DNA from: Janthinobacterium sp. Marseille
GTDB taxonomy: Bacteria > Pseudomonadota > Gammaproteobacteria > Burkholderiales > Burkholderiaceae_D
Direction: 5' to 3'
Length of the DNA: 64,000 nt
NCBI RefSeq assembly: GCF_000013625.1
Contig: NC_009659.1
Span: 3,224,001-3,288,000 of the forward strand
Every line of letters begins with the position of its first letter. The stretch's first letter is position 1. Made by a program: the position numbers and the translations under genes. Below are positions 1 to 8,944 of the stretch, piece after piece. The notes under the pieces are model-generated. The model was not told the origin of the DNA and ran no database searches. It worked only from the letters and a program-made list of their open reading frames with translations.

Positions 1-42
1 GCGAACATTGCCTTTTTCACAAACAAATATGACAAAACACGC

Positions 43-714
43 ATGAGGCAGTTGTTACTCGATTTACCCGCCGAAAAACCGCAAACGCTGGATAGCTTCG
101 TGGTCGGCACCAACGCCGAACTGGCGCAGTTGCTGCAACGCCTGGCCGCCGGCCAGCCGAATGGCCTGGATGAACGCTTCGTCTACCTGTGGGGCGAGGC
201 CGGTGCCGGCAAAACCCACTTGCTGCGCGCGATGGCCGAAACGCCACATGCGCGCTATCTGGATAGTGATGCCGGTACGGACGACTTCCTATACGACAGC
301 GCGACCACCCTTTACCTGCTCGACGATAGCCACAAACTGACGCCGGACGCGCAAATCGCCGCCTTCGCGCTGTTTAACCAGGTGCGCGAACAAGGCGGCT
401 GCCTGCTGGCAGCCGGCAACGCCGCACCGGCCAGCCTTACCGTGCGGGAAGATTTGCGTACCCGTTTCGGCTGGGGCCTGATCTATCAGGTGCATGGCCT
501 GAGCGACGATGAAAAAATCGCCGCCCTCACGCATGCGGCCGGCGCGCGCGGACTGACGCTGTCGCCCGGCGTGTTACCCTATCTCATTACGCATTTTGCG
601 CGCGATATGCGCTCTTTATCGGCGATGCTGGACGCCCTCGACCAATATTCACTGGAAACCAAACGCCCGATTACCCTGCCCTTGCTGCGCGAGTTGCTGC
701 AGCGACAGGATTAA
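43..714 (+). CDS. hda: DnaA regulatory inactivator Hda
   Basis: This is a DnaA-like AAA+ ATPase without the DNA-binding domain. Known members bind the DNA-loaded sliding clamp and stimulate hydrolysis of DnaA-ATP, preventing re-initiation. The N-terminus (MRQLLLDL) fits the clamp-binding peptide of the family, followed by a Walker A motif GEAGAGKT at residues 51-58 and a Walker B LLDD near 92-95. At 223 aa it has the usual length and ends before any DnaA domain IV. The frame is open to the window edge upstream, so the start rests on family similarity; I see no strong ribosome site. It heads a run of + strand genes ending with folK. Confidence 0.93.
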   Translation: MRQLLLDLPAEKPQTLDSFVVGTNAELAQLLQRLAAGQPNGLDERFVYLWGEAGAGKTHLLRAMAETPHARYLDSDAGTDDFLYDSATTLYLLDDSHKLTPDAQIAAFALFNQVREQGGCLLAAGNAAPASLTVREDLRTRFGWGLIYQVHGLSDDEKIAALTHAAGARGLTLSPGVLPYLITHFARDMRSLSAMLDALDQYSLETKRPITLPLLRELLQRQD

Positions 715-733
715 CAAATTCCGAAGCATATTC

Positions 734-1408
734 ATGACAAACCTGGCTTTATTTGACCTCGACCATACGCTGATCCCGCTCGACTCCGATTATGAATGGG
801 GTCAATTCCTGTCCCGCACCGGCGCGGTGGATCGCGAAGCTTTTGCCAAACGCAATGCCGAATTCTTTGCGCAATATCAAAATGGCACGTTGGATCCGCA
901 GGAATACCTGGAATTCGCGCTCGGCACACTGGCGCAATTCCCGCGCAGCCAGCTCGACGTCTGGCACCAGGCGTTCATGGATGAAGTCATCCATCCGGTC
1001 CTGCTGCCAGCGGCCCGTGATTTATTGAAAAAACACCAGGATGCTGGCGACCTGGTGGCCATCGTCACCGCCACCAACCGCTTCGTCACCGCGCCTATCG
1101 CACAGGCGCTGAATGTCGAGCATTTGCTGGCTGCCGAGCCGGAACTCAAGCCGGATGGCAGCCTGACCGGAAAACTAGTTGGCATTCCAACCTCAGGCGC
1201 GGGTAAAATTGCACATACCAATGCGTGGCTGGCCGCGCGCGGCCTTACATTAAAGGATTTCGAACGCAGCTATTTCTATAGCGACTCGCAAGCCGATATT
1301 CCCTTGTTGTCCATCGTCACTCACCCGATTGCAACCAACCCCAACGCCTTGCTGACTGCGCATGCTCAAGCGCAGGGCTGGCCGATCATCAATCTCTTCA
1401 ATGATTAA
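734..1408 (+). CDS. HAD-superfamily subfamily IB hydrolase (SerB-like phosphatase)
   Basis: This 224-aa protein starts with the HAD nucleophile motif LFDLDHTL (DxD at residues 8 and 10) and has a late SDSQADIPLL acidic motif, so it is a magnesium-dependent phosphatase of the IB (phosphoserine-phosphatase-like) group. The true substrate cannot be read from sequence. I chose the ATG at 734 rather than upstream in-frame starts because the catalytic motif lies directly after it. The gene lies 19 bp after hda, and its stop codon overlaps the start of pcnB, so it is probably co-transcribed with both. Confidence 0.88.
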   Translation: MTNLALFDLDHTLIPLDSDYEWGQFLSRTGAVDREAFAKRNAEFFAQYQNGTLDPQEYLEFALGTLAQFPRSQLDVWHQAFMDEVIHPVLLPAARDLLKKHQDAGDLVAIVTATNRFVTAPIAQALNVEHLLAAEPELKPDGSLTGKLVGIPTSGAGKIAHTNAWLAARGLTLKDFERSYFYSDSQADIPLLSIVTHPIATNPNALLTAHAQAQGWPIINLFND

Positions 1409-2768
1409 AAAGCTTATCCGTCGCATCCTCGGCACCAAACAAAAAACCGGCGATACCACTCAGCCCGTCGTATTGACTGCGAAAGAACATCGCATCGATC
1501 CAAAGCTGGTATCCGCCAATGCCGTACGCGTCACCAGCACCCTGCAACAGGCCGGCTTCAAAGCCTTCCTGGTCGGTGGTGCCGTGCGCGATTTGCTGCT
1601 GGGTGTGAAACCGAAGGATTTTGATATCGCCACCAATGCGACACCGGAACAAGTCAAACGCCTGTTCCGGCGCGCTTTCATCATCGGCAAACGTTTCCAG
1701 ATCGTGCATGTGATGTTCGGCCAGGATTTGCTCGAAGTCACCACCTTCCGTGGCGCCTCGACCGAGGCCGCACCAAAAGATGAGCATGGCCGCGTACTGC
1801 GTGACAATACCTTCGGCGAACAGCATGAAGATGCCCTGCGTCGCGATTTCACCATCAATGCGATGTACTACGATCCGGCCACGCAAACCGTACTGGATTA
1901 TCACGGTGGCATGGCCGATATCCGCAACAAGACCTTGCGCATCATCGGGGTGCCGGAAGCACGTTACCGCGAAGATCCGGTGCGTATGCTGCGCGTCGTG
2001 CGCTTCGCCGCCAAACTGAATTTCTCCATCGATCCTGACACCAGCGCACCTATCCGCGTGATGGCCCCGCTGATCAATAATGTGCCGGCCGCACGCGTGT
2101 TCGATGAAATGCTGAAGCTGCTGATGAGCGGCTCCGCCCTCGCCTGCCTGCAACAACTGCGCAAGGAAGGTTTGCATCACGGCTTGCTGCCTTTGCTGGA
2201 CGTCGTGCTTGAACAACCGTTGGGTGAAAAGTTTGTGCGCCTCGCTTTGGCCAGCACCGATGAACGCGTCAAACAAGGCAAACCGGTCTCACCCGGCTTC
2301 CTGTTTGCTTCGCTGCTGTGGCATCAGGTCCTGGAAAAATGGAAGGCCTACCAGGCGGCAGGTGAATATCCGATTCCGGCCTTGCACCTGGCGGCCGATG
2401 ATGTGTTGAACACGCAAACCGACAAGCTCGCACTGCAACGCAAGATCGCATCCGATATGCGCGATATCTGGGCGATGCAGCCGCGCTTCGAACGCCGTAT
2501 CGGCAAGTCGCCGTACAAGCTGCTCGAACACTTGCGCATGCGTGCCGGCTACGACTTCCTGTTGCTGCGTTGCGCGTCCGGTGAAATCGATAGCGAAATC
2601 GGTGAATGGTGGACCGCCTTCATGGAAGCAGACGGCCCGGGACGCGAAGCCTTGCTGGCGAAGAAACCTGGCAGCACCGCTGAAGCTGCACCTGCCAAGA
2701 AACGACCACGTCGTCGTCGTTCACGCTCGACCGGTGGTGGCGCCGGCGGCACCACCAAAGCCGAATGA
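1401..2768 (+). CDS. pcnB: Poly(A) polymerase I
   Basis: This 455-aa enzyme adds 3' poly(A) tails to RNA and thereby promotes decay. The nucleotidyltransferase core is clear: GGAVRDLLLG, then the catalytic DFDIATNA, then RRDFTINAM and REDPVRMLRVVRFAAKL. The last feature and the basic tail (KKRPRRRRSRS) separate PcnB from CCA-adding enzymes. The ATG at 1401 overlaps the preceding HAD gene stop by 8 bp, which supports translational coupling. The 3' end overlaps folK by 4 bp (ATGA). The gene order pcnB-folK is common in proteobacteria. Confidence 0.94.
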   Translation: MIKKLIRRILGTKQKTGDTTQPVVLTAKEHRIDPKLVSANAVRVTSTLQQAGFKAFLVGGAVRDLLLGVKPKDFDIATNATPEQVKRLFRRAFIIGKRFQIVHVMFGQDLLEVTTFRGASTEAAPKDEHGRVLRDNTFGEQHEDALRRDFTINAMYYDPATQTVLDYHGGMADIRNKTLRIIGVPEARYREDPVRMLRVVRFAAKLNFSIDPDTSAPIRVMAPLINNVPAARVFDEMLKLLMSGSALACLQQLRKEGLHHGLLPLLDVVLEQPLGEKFVRLALASTDERVKQGKPVSPGFLFASLLWHQVLEKWKAYQAAGEYPIPALHLAADDVLNTQTDKLALQRKIASDMRDIWAMQPRFERRIGKSPYKLLEHLRMRAGYDFLLLRCASGEIDSEIGEWWTAFMEADGPGREALLAKKPGSTAEAAPAKKRPRRRRSRSTGGGAGGTTKAE

Positions 2769-3247
2769 CCGCAGTCACAGCCTACATAGCCATAGGCTCG
2801 AATCTCGGCGATGCCCGGGATCATGTCTTGTACGCCTTGCGTCAGCTGGATCAGCTCGCGTCCACTCGCCTGCTCGCGCAGTCCTCGCTGTTTCGTACCG
2901 CACCGATAGATTCCAGCGGCGACGATTACATCAATGCGGTTGCATCTGTCAGCACCAGCCTGTCAGCCGAAGAATTGCTGCGGGCTTTGCTGGCGCTGGA
3001 ACAGACACGCGGCCGTGAACGCCCTTACTTCAACGCACCGCGCACGCTGGATCTTGACCTGCTGCTGTATGGTGACGCGGTAATCAACACCGACACACTG
3101 ACCGTGCCGCATCCACGCATGACCAGCCGCGCCTTCGTATTAATTCCATTGCTGCAAATCGATCCCTTCGTGCAGATCCCGGGACTGGGGGCAGCACATC
3201 AATTTGCACCGGCGGTAGCGGATCAGGCCATTAGCAAGCTGGCCTGA
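2765..3247 (+). CDS. folK: 2-amino-4-hydroxy-6-hydroxymethyldihydropteridine pyrophosphokinase
   Basis: FolK transfers pyrophosphate from ATP to the hydroxymethyl pterin in folate synthesis. The 160-aa protein begins AYIAIGSNLGD, carries the family signature PRTLDLDLLLYG and then HPRM, and has the usual length. The start codon overlaps the pcnB stop codon (ATGA), so the two genes are translationally coupled. The pathway product would feed dihydropteroate synthase, which is not in this window. Confidence 0.95.
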   Translation: MTAVTAYIAIGSNLGDARDHVLYALRQLDQLASTRLLAQSSLFRTAPIDSSGDDYINAVASVSTSLSAEELLRALLALEQTRGRERPYFNAPRTLDLDLLLYGDAVINTDTLTVPHPRMTSRAFVLIPLLQIDPFVQIPGLGAAHQFAPAVADQAISKLA

Positions 3248-3309
3248 TATCTTTATCCGCATCCCCAGCGCCACATTCACATACTGATTACTCCATCCAC
3301 GAGGCCAGC

Positions 3310-3657
3310 ATGCAAATACCTGTAATCGTCCAAACCGTCGGCTTGCTGACGCTGTCGAATATTTTCATGACAGTGGCCTGGTACGGCCATCTCAAAGGAC
3401 TGGCATCCAAACCATGGTGGATCGCCGCATTGATCAGCTGGGGCATCGCCCTGTTCGAGTACCTGCTGCAAGTACCTGCCAATCGCATAGGCTATACCCA
3501 GTTCAGTCTGGCCCAACTGAAAATTATGCAAGAAGCGATTACACTCACGGTGTTCGTGCCATTTGCCATCGTCTTTATGGACCAGCCCTTCAAGCTGGAT
3601 TATGTCTGGGCCGCACTCTGTTTGGTCGGAGCGGTTTATTTCATCTTCCGCACCTGA
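3310..3657 (+). CDS. DMT-type small membrane protein (DUF486 family)
   Basis: This 115-aa protein is almost entirely hydrophobic, with about four transmembrane segments. It starts with MQIPVIVQTVGLLTLSNIFM and contains WYGHLKG and a conserved E in FEYLLQVPANRIGY. This pattern matches the DUF486 branch of the drug/metabolite transporter superfamily. No substrate is known for the family. It sits between folK and the deoxynucleoside kinase with 62 and 55 bp gaps, so it may have its own promoter or belong to the same transcript. Confidence 0.8.
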   Translation: MQIPVIVQTVGLLTLSNIFMTVAWYGHLKGLASKPWWIAALISWGIALFEYLLQVPANRIGYTQFSLAQLKIMQEAITLTVFVPFAIVFMDQPFKLDYVWAALCLVGAVYFIFRT

Positions 3658-3712
3658 TGCTGTCTGCAATGCCCCGCAACATCGCTTATAGAAACGGCCA
3701 AGAAAAGATCTT

Positions 3713-4354
3713 ATGGATTTAGATAAATACAAATACATCGTCGTCGAAGGTGCCATCGGTGCCGGCAAGACCACGCTTGCACGCAAGCTCGCAGCGCAAC
3801 TCGGTGCACAAACCTTGCTGGAACTGCCGGAAGAAAATCCCTTCCTCGAAAAGTTCTACCGCGATGCCGCGCGCTACGCCTTGCCGACACAAATGTTTTT
3901 CCTGCTGCAACGCATGAATCAGCTGCGCGATTTGGCGCAACCGGATTTATTTGATGCGCGCATCGTGTCCGACTTCCTGCTCGATAAAGACCCTATCTTT
4001 GCGCGCCTGACGCTGAGCGATGATGAACTCGCGCTCTACCAGCAACTGTATGATCACCTGCGCCCGCAAGCACCGTTGCCGGACCTCGTCATCTACCTGC
4101 AGGCTGAACCGCAAACCCTGATCGATCGCATCAAAAAGCGCGGCATCCCGATGGAAGCCGGCATTTCCGAAAACTATATGCACCGCCTGTGCGAAAGCTA
4201 TAGCCGCATCTTTTACGAATACGACACGGCACCGCTGCTGATCGTCAACACCGAACATTTGAACCCGATTGATAATGATGAAGACTTTGCGTTGTTGTTG
4301 ACACGCATTGCCAGCATGCGCGGAAAACGCGAATTTTTTAGCCGTGGAGAATAA
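3713..4354 (+). CDS. Deoxynucleoside kinase family protein
   Basis: This 213-aa protein has the P-loop [11 protein letters not shown] at residues 11-21 and the later [14 protein letters not shown] and [10 protein letters not shown] features of the deoxyadenosine/deoxyguanosine kinase family. Such enzymes phosphorylate salvaged deoxynucleosides. The precise base preference cannot be deduced. It is followed after 2 bp by panB, so the two are very likely co-transcribed, an arrangement also seen in other betaproteobacteria. Confidence 0.88.
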   Translation: MDLDKYKYIVVEGAIGAGKTTLARKLAAQLGAQTLLELPEENPFLEKFYRDAARYALPTQMFFLLQRMNQLRDLAQPDLFDARIVSDFLLDKDPIFARLTLSDDELALYQQLYDHLRPQAPLPDLVIYLQAEPQTLIDRIKKRGIPMEAGISENYMHRLCESYSRIFYEYDTAPLLIVNTEHLNPIDNDEDFALLLTRIASMRGKREFFSRGE

Positions 4355-4356
4355 GC

Positions 4357-5175
4357 ATGTCCAGCTATTTGCAAGAAGCACGTACCAAAGCCGTAACGAT
4401 TCCATCCCTGCTCGCAATGAAAGAGCGCGGTGAAAAAATCACCATGCTGACCGCCTACGATGCCAGCTTTGCGTCGATGATGGATACCTGCGGTGTAGAG
4501 ATGATATTGATAGGCGATTCACTGGGTATGGTTTGCCAGGGGCATAACTCCACCTTGCCGGTAACCATAGAAGACGTCGCTTATCACACTGCCTGCGTGG
4601 CCCGCGGTTCCAAGACAGCGTTCGTCATGTCCGACATGCCATTCGGTTCCTATGCAACCAAGGAAGAAGCCTTCAAAAATGCTGTCAAGCTGGTACAGGC
4701 CGGTGCCCAAATGGTCAAGATAGAAGGCGGCGCATGGATGGCGGACACCGTACGCTTTTTGACCGAACGTGCGATCCCGGTTATGGTGCATCTGGGCCTG
4801 ACGCCGCAATTCGTACACCAGTTTGGTGGTTACAAAGTGCAGGGCAAGACAGCCGAAGCGGCTGAAAAAATGAAAAGCGAGGCACTGCTGCTACAGGAAG
4901 CCGGCGCCGACATGTTATTACTGGAAGCCATTCCCGCCTCGCTCGGCAAAGAACTTACAGAACTGGTCAAGATGCCGACTATCGGCATCGGTGCGGGTCC
5001 TGATTGCTCCGGCCAGGTATTGGTATTGCACGACTACATCAATGTCTTCCCCGGCAAGAAAGCGCGCTTCGTGCGCAACTTCATGGAAGGCCAGACCAGC
5101 ATAGAAGGTGCCACGCGCGCCTATGTTGCCGCCGTCAAGGATGGTTCATTTCCAGCCCCGGAACACTGCTTCTGA
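4357..5175 (+). CDS. panB: 3-methyl-2-oxobutanoate hydroxymethyltransferase
   Basis: PanB makes ketopantoate from alpha-ketoisovalerate and methylene-tetrahydrofolate, the first committed step of pantothenate synthesis. The 272-aa protein shows the family pattern: [17 protein letters not shown], the metal-binding and catalytic EGG, and [17 protein letters not shown]. The length is normal. No panC follows; the transcript ends at an intrinsic terminator just downstream. Confidence 0.96.
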   Translation: MSSYLQEARTKAVTIPSLLAMKERGEKITMLTAYDASFASMMDTCGVEMILIGDSLGMVCQGHNSTLPVTIEDVAYHTACVARGSKTAFVMSDMPFGSYATKEEAFKNAVKLVQAGAQMVKIEGGAWMADTVRFLTERAIPVMVHLGLTPQFVHQFGGYKVQGKTAEAAEKMKSEALLLQEAGADMLLLEAIPASLGKELTELVKMPTIGIGAGPDCSGQVLVLHDYINVFPGKKARFVRNFMEGQTSIEGATRAYVAAVKDGSFPAPEHCF

Positions 5176-5180
5176 AAATA

Positions 5181-5213
5181 AAAAAAGCCTGTTCGTAGTG
5201 AACAGGCTTTTTT
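5181..5213. terminator. Bidirectional intrinsic terminator between panB and ypfJ-like gene
   Basis: A perfect 9-bp stem (AGCCTGTTC / GAACAGGCT) with a 5-base loop is flanked by an A run on the left and a T run on the right. It lies between two convergent genes and can end transcription from both sides. Confidence 0.92.
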
Positions 5214-5232
5214 ATATTGGCTGGCGTTTTGC

Positions 5233-6096
5233 TTACAGCTGTTGTGCCGCAAAAGTATTGCAATCATTCAGTTGACCACGCTGTATGCCACGCTGGAACC
5301 AGCGCACCCGCTGCGCCGAAGTACCATGTGTGAATGAGTCGGGCACCACCACACCCTGTGACTGTTTTTGCAAGGCATCGTCACCGATTGCGCTGGCGGC
5401 TTTCAGTGCACTTTCCACATCACCGTCTTCCAGGATGCTGCGTGCCTGGTTCGCATGGTAAGCCCATACTCCGGCAAAGCAATCCGCCTGTAACTCAACC
5501 TTCACGGATAAGGCATTTGCCTGCTTCTGTGTACCACCACGGCGCGCCTGGTCAACCTTGTCCATAATGCCGCTGATGTGTTGTACATGATGACCAACCT
5601 CATGAGCGATCACATAGGCTTGCGCAAAATTACTGGAGACGCGGAAGCGGTCCCGCATGGTCTGGAAGAACTCCAGGTCGATATATACCTTTTGATCGCC
5701 CGGGCAGTAGAAAGGTCCGGCCGCCGTATCACCGGTACCGCAGGCGGTCGGCGTCTGGCCGGAAAACAATACCAGTTTCGGTTTGATATAAGACGCGCCG
5801 CTGTCACGGAAAATCGGGGTCCATACATCTTCGGTGTCAGCCAGTACCGTCGCGACAAAGCGTGCGGTCTGGTCATCCGCCGGCGGCCGTTGCGCCGGTG
5901 CCTGCTGCGATTGCAACTGGCCGGGACCACCGCTGAGCAGACTGATGATGGTGGCCGGGTTGATACCGAGGAAGTAGGAACCGAGCAAGGCGATCACGAT
6001 AGTGCCTATGCCTATCGAGCGACCGCCAAAACCGCCGCCGCCACTACCGCGCCTGTCTTCTACATTGTCGCTTTCGCGATTGCCTTCCCATTTCAT
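5233..6096 (-). CDS. ypfJ: YpfJ-family neutral zinc metallopeptidase (membrane anchored)
   Basis: This 287-aa protein has a Gly-rich basic N-terminus, one transmembrane helix (about residues 29-46, IGIGTIVIALLGSYFLG) and a catalytic HEVGHH zinc motif inside AYVIAHEVGHHVQ, then ELQADCFAGVWA. These are the signatures of the putative neutral zinc metallopeptidase family (YpfJ). The catalytic domain would face the periplasm. Substrates are unknown for the family. It is convergent with panB and lies downstream of the carbonic anhydrase gene on the same strand. Confidence 0.88.
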   Translation of the reverse strand: MKWEGNRESDNVEDRRGSGGGGFGGRSIGIGTIVIALLGSYFLGINPATIISLLSGGPGQLQSQQAPAQRPPADDQTARFVATVLADTEDVWTPIFRDSGASYIKPKLVLFSGQTPTACGTGDTAAGPFYCPGDQKVYIDLEFFQTMRDRFRVSSNFAQAYVIAHEVGHHVQHISGIMDKVDQARRGGTQKQANALSVKVELQADCFAGVWAYHANQARSILEDGDVESALKAASAIGDDALQKQSQGVVVPDSFTHGTSAQRVRWFQRGIQRGQLNDCNTFAAQQL

Positions 6097-6152
6097 GCGG
6101 CCTCCCGGCTGACGCTAATGATGTTGTAGTAAATAAAGCGTGTTCCGCTAGC

Positions 6153-6821
6153 TTAGCGTTTTTCCAGTTGCTCGTAACGGGCAAAACTGTTTTTCAGTTT
6201 TTCGTCTGCAGCATCCGGGCTATTAATCGTCACGTTCAGATCATTCAGCAAACCGTCTTTCAAACCATATACCCAACCATGTACCGTCAGTTCCTGGCCG
6301 TTTTCCCAGGCATCCTGCACGATAGTGGTACGGCAAACGTTTGCGACTTGCTCAATCACATTCAGCTCGCACAGGCGATCATGCTGGGCCTGGGTCGGCA
6401 AGGCATCGCCCAGATAACGGCCATGCTTTTGATGTACATCCTGCACGTGGCGCAGCCAGTTATCGGCCAGCCCGACACGACGTCCCGTCATCGCAGCGTG
6501 TACGCCCGAGCAGCCATAGTGACCGCAAACGATCACATGCTTGACGCGCAATACATCAATCGCAAACTGCAGCACGGACAGGCAATTCAAATCCGAATGC
6601 GCAACTACATTGGCGATATTGCGATGGACGAATAATTCGCCCGGTTGCAGGTCGACGATCTCATTCGCCGGGACGCGGCTGTCGGAGCAGCCTATCCATA
6701 AATATTCAGGAGATTGCTGGGCGGCAAGTTTGGCGAAGAACTCCGGATCTTGCGCCACCATTGCTGCTGCCCAATTACGGTTTTTCTGAAACAGTTGTTC
6801 CAATTCGAGTGGTTTGGTCAT
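6153..6821 (-). CDS. can: Beta-class carbonic anhydrase
   Basis: This 222-aa enzyme interconverts CO2 and bicarbonate. The zinc and catalytic residues are visible in CSDSRVPANEI (Cys, Asp, Arg) and in HYGCSGV (His, Cys), which define the beta class of the E. coli Can type. The length matches. It is probably cytoplasmic, as no signal peptide is present. The 128 bp upstream hold no recognisable gene. Confidence 0.94.
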   Translation of the reverse strand: MTKPLELEQLFQKNRNWAAAMVAQDPEFFAKLAAQQSPEYLWIGCSDSRVPANEIVDLQPGELFVHRNIANVVAHSDLNCLSVLQFAIDVLRVKHVIVCGHYGCSGVHAAMTGRRVGLADNWLRHVQDVHQKHGRYLGDALPTQAQHDRLCELNVIEQVANVCRTTIVQDAWENGQELTVHGWVYGLKDGLLNDLNVTINSPDAADEKLKNSFARYEQLEKR

Positions 6822-6949
6822 CTTTTTCTATCATGCTGCGGATTCACTACGCCGACGGCGTATCCGTGGTGGCTGCCATTTTATCCGGATTTGGCGGCGC
6901 AGGATAAAGAGCATCACGCTAACAATTGCAAGCGGCTTGCCCATTACCT

Positions 6950-7537
6950 TCATTGTTCAGACAGTAGCTGCCGTTTGAGTTTGTCATCGACCGGCTTGTT
7001 GCCCAGCCAGATACGCAAAACCGCATTGTAGAAAGCCGCATCAGCCACCGGCTCAAGCAGGCGTTTACCGTTGAGCTGCACGGTCATGCCGGTGCCGGGC
7101 GACCAGTCCACTTGCAGCGCATCGCCTTCCTTCAATTTTTCAACAGACGCAAACATCGCATTGAATTTCGCGATCGGGGCGGCCAGCACAGCACGTTCTG
7201 TCGCTTCCGTATTCTGTTCTATGCCGGTACTAAACGCCTTGGCAAATTCATCGCTGGCAACATCGCGCAGCATGACTATACTCACGCGACGTGCACCGGG
7301 TGCGGCCAATACTTCGGCAGTCGTGTTTTTCTTTTCCGGCAGGTACAAGGCCACTACATAGACTTTGAATATCAGCTTGCTGCGGATACCGGCACCATTC
7401 AGGCGCAAGTCCTGGTTTGCCACGCGTACGCTGTCATCCAGCTTGACACCCGCCAATTCGAGCGCAGCAGCATGAGGGGAGAAAAACAGGGCGCTGCATA
7501 TGGCCAAGATGCCGCCGAGAGCCTGGAACGGTTTCAT
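6950..7537 (-). CDS. Exported chalcone-isomerase-like protein
   Basis: From the ATG at 7537 the protein is 195 aa and starts with a signal peptide (MKPFQALGGILAICSALFF, cleavage probably after AAA). The mature part (LAGVKLDDSVRVANQDLRLNGAGIRSK, then KVYVVALYLPEK) matches the bacterial chalcone-isomerase-like domain family, found in the periplasm and of unknown role; catalysis is not implied. A longer upstream reading frame exists, but the signal peptide fixes this start. The dnaJ terminator lies 57 bp upstream, so it has its own promoter. Confidence 0.8.
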   Translation of the reverse strand: MKPFQALGGILAICSALFFSPHAAALELAGVKLDDSVRVANQDLRLNGAGIRSKLIFKVYVVALYLPEKKNTTAEVLAAPGARRVSIVMLRDVASDEFAKAFSTGIEQNTEATERAVLAAPIAKFNAMFASVEKLKEGDALQVDWSPGTGMTVQLNGKRLLEPVADAAFYNAVLRIWLGNKPVDDKLKRQLLSEQ

Positions 7538-7593
7538 GCTGCCTCCAATGGTGGTTGTGGAACCAGCATAGGAGCTTGTGGCCCCGCAATCAA

Positions 7594-7624
7594 CAAAAAA
7601 AAAACCGGTCGAATAATCGACCGG
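7594..7624 (-). terminator. Intrinsic terminator downstream of dnaJ
   Basis: Read on the minus strand this is a perfect CCGGTCGA / TCGACCGG type stem followed by a run of ten T. It lies 24 bp past the dnaJ stop codon and ends the dnaJ transcript. Confidence 0.93.
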
Positions 7625-7647
7625 CATTTGGCTGGAATCAGGGACGC

Positions 7648-8772
7648 TTACTCAAAAAATTCCTTGACCTTGTCTTTCCATGACTTGGTTTGCGGGCTGT
7701 GCTTGGAACCACCTTCTATCGTCAGCTGCTCAAACTCGCGCATCAACTCTTTCTGGCGTTCGGTCAGGGTGACAGGTGTTTCCACAATCACGTGGCAGAA
7801 CAGGTCGCCGGCATAGCCGGAACGTACACCCTTGATCCCTTTGCTGCGCAGGCGGAAAGTCTTGCCCGACTGCGTACCTTCAGGAATCGTGAACGAAGCC
7901 TTGCCGTTCAGTGTCGGCACTTCGATTTCACCGCCCAATGCCGCTTTGGCGAACGAGATCGGAATCTCGCAATGCAGATCGTCGCCATCGCGCTGGAACA
8001 TCGGGTGCTGCTTGATGCGGATTTCCACATACAGGTCGCCCGGCGGGCCACCATTCATGCCCGGTTCGCCGTTGCCGGACGAACGAATGCGCATGCCGTC
8101 ATCAATACCGGACGGGATTTTGACTTCCAGTGTCTTGTTGCGCTTGATCTTGCCCGCGCCGCTACAGGTACCGCAAGGCGATGGATTGATCTTGCCGCTA
8201 CCGTGGCATTTCGGACAGGTTTGCAGCACGCTGAAGAAGCCTTGCTGCATGCGGACCTGGCCATGACCACCGCAAGTCGTACAGTTAACCGGTGAAGTGC
8301 CCGGCTTGGCACCGCTGCCGTCACAGGTTTCGCAGTTGTCCCACGATGGTACGCGTATCGTCGTGTCGTAACCGTGTGCCGCCTGTTCCAGCGTGATTTC
8401 CAGGTTGTAGCGCAAATCAGCACCGCGATATACCTGCGGGCCGCCACGGCCACCGCGACCACCACCGGCCTGGCCGAAGATGTCACCAAAGATATCGCCG
8501 AAGGCATCGGCAAAACCACCACCGCCTCCGCCACCACCCATATTCGGATCCACGCCGGCATGGCCATAGCGGTCATACGCGTCGCGTTTTTGCGGATCGG
8601 ACAACATCTCGTAGGCTTCTTTTGCCTCTTTGAATTTATCTTCCGCGCCCTTGCTGTCCGGATTGCGATCCGGATGGTGTTTCATTGCAAGCTTGCGATA
8701 CGCCTTCTTGATTTCCTCGTCGGAAGCACTCTTCCCTACACCAAGAATTTCGTAAAAATCACGTTTTGCCAT
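7648..8772 (-). CDS. dnaJ: Chaperone protein DnaJ
   Basis: DnaJ is the Hsp40 co-chaperone that delivers clients to DnaK and triggers its ATPase. The 374-aa protein has the J domain with HPD (in [10 protein letters not shown]), a Gly/Phe-rich linker with [10 protein letters not shown], four zinc-binding repeats ([32 protein letters not shown]) and a C-terminal substrate domain. All key parts are intact. It is downstream of dnaK, separated by 172 bp that hold several inverted repeats. Confidence 0.98.
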   Translation of the reverse strand: MAKRDFYEILGVGKSASDEEIKKAYRKLAMKHHPDRNPDSKGAEDKFKEAKEAYEMLSDPQKRDAYDRYGHAGVDPNMGGGGGGGGFADAFGDIFGDIFGQAGGGRGGRGGPQVYRGADLRYNLEITLEQAAHGYDTTIRVPSWDNCETCDGSGAKPGTSPVNCTTCGGHGQVRMQQGFFSVLQTCPKCHGSGKINPSPCGTCSGAGKIKRNKTLEVKIPSGIDDGMRIRSSGNGEPGMNGGPPGDLYVEIRIKQHPMFQRDGDDLHCEIPISFAKAALGGEIEVPTLNGKASFTIPEGTQSGKTFRLRSKGIKGVRSGYAGDLFCHVIVETPVTLTERQKELMREFEQLTIEGGSKHSPQTKSWKDKVKEFFE

Positions 8773-8805
8773 TTTGTAGGCGCCTTGTTCTATCTAAACT
8801 AAAAC

Positions 8806-8844
8806 GCCGAATCGACGGTTTTTTTAAGAACCATTCGACCCGGC
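8806..8844 (-). repeat. Imperfect inverted repeat upstream of dnaJ
   Basis: Left arm 8806-8820 and right arm 8829-8844 are complementary with a few mismatches and enclose an A/T-rich loop. The structure lies about 35 bp before the dnaJ start codon, in its leader. Confidence 0.6.
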
Positions 8845-8879
8845 GAGTCTGCACAGTACAGACGATGGCAAACGCTGGA

Positions 8880-8933
8880 CACTTCAAGACAGCAATCTGA
8901 AGTGCCAAGCGGTGTCATACATCCGACCGCTTG
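8880..8933 (-). repeat. Two tandem hairpins in the dnaK-dnaJ gap
   Basis: Two perfect inverted repeats lie side by side: CACTTCA at 8880-8886 with TGAAGTG at 8898-8904, and CAAGCGGT at 8906-8913 with ACCGCTTG at 8926-8933. They begin 12 bp after the dnaK stop codon. No T run follows, so they look like mRNA-stabilising or processing structures more than a simple terminator. Confidence 0.75.
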
Positions 8934-8944
8934 ACCATTAAAAA

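Noticed and set aside
1398..2276. A 292-codon minus-strand frame opposite pcnB
   Set aside because: It is a shadow of pcnB with no domain or ribosome site.
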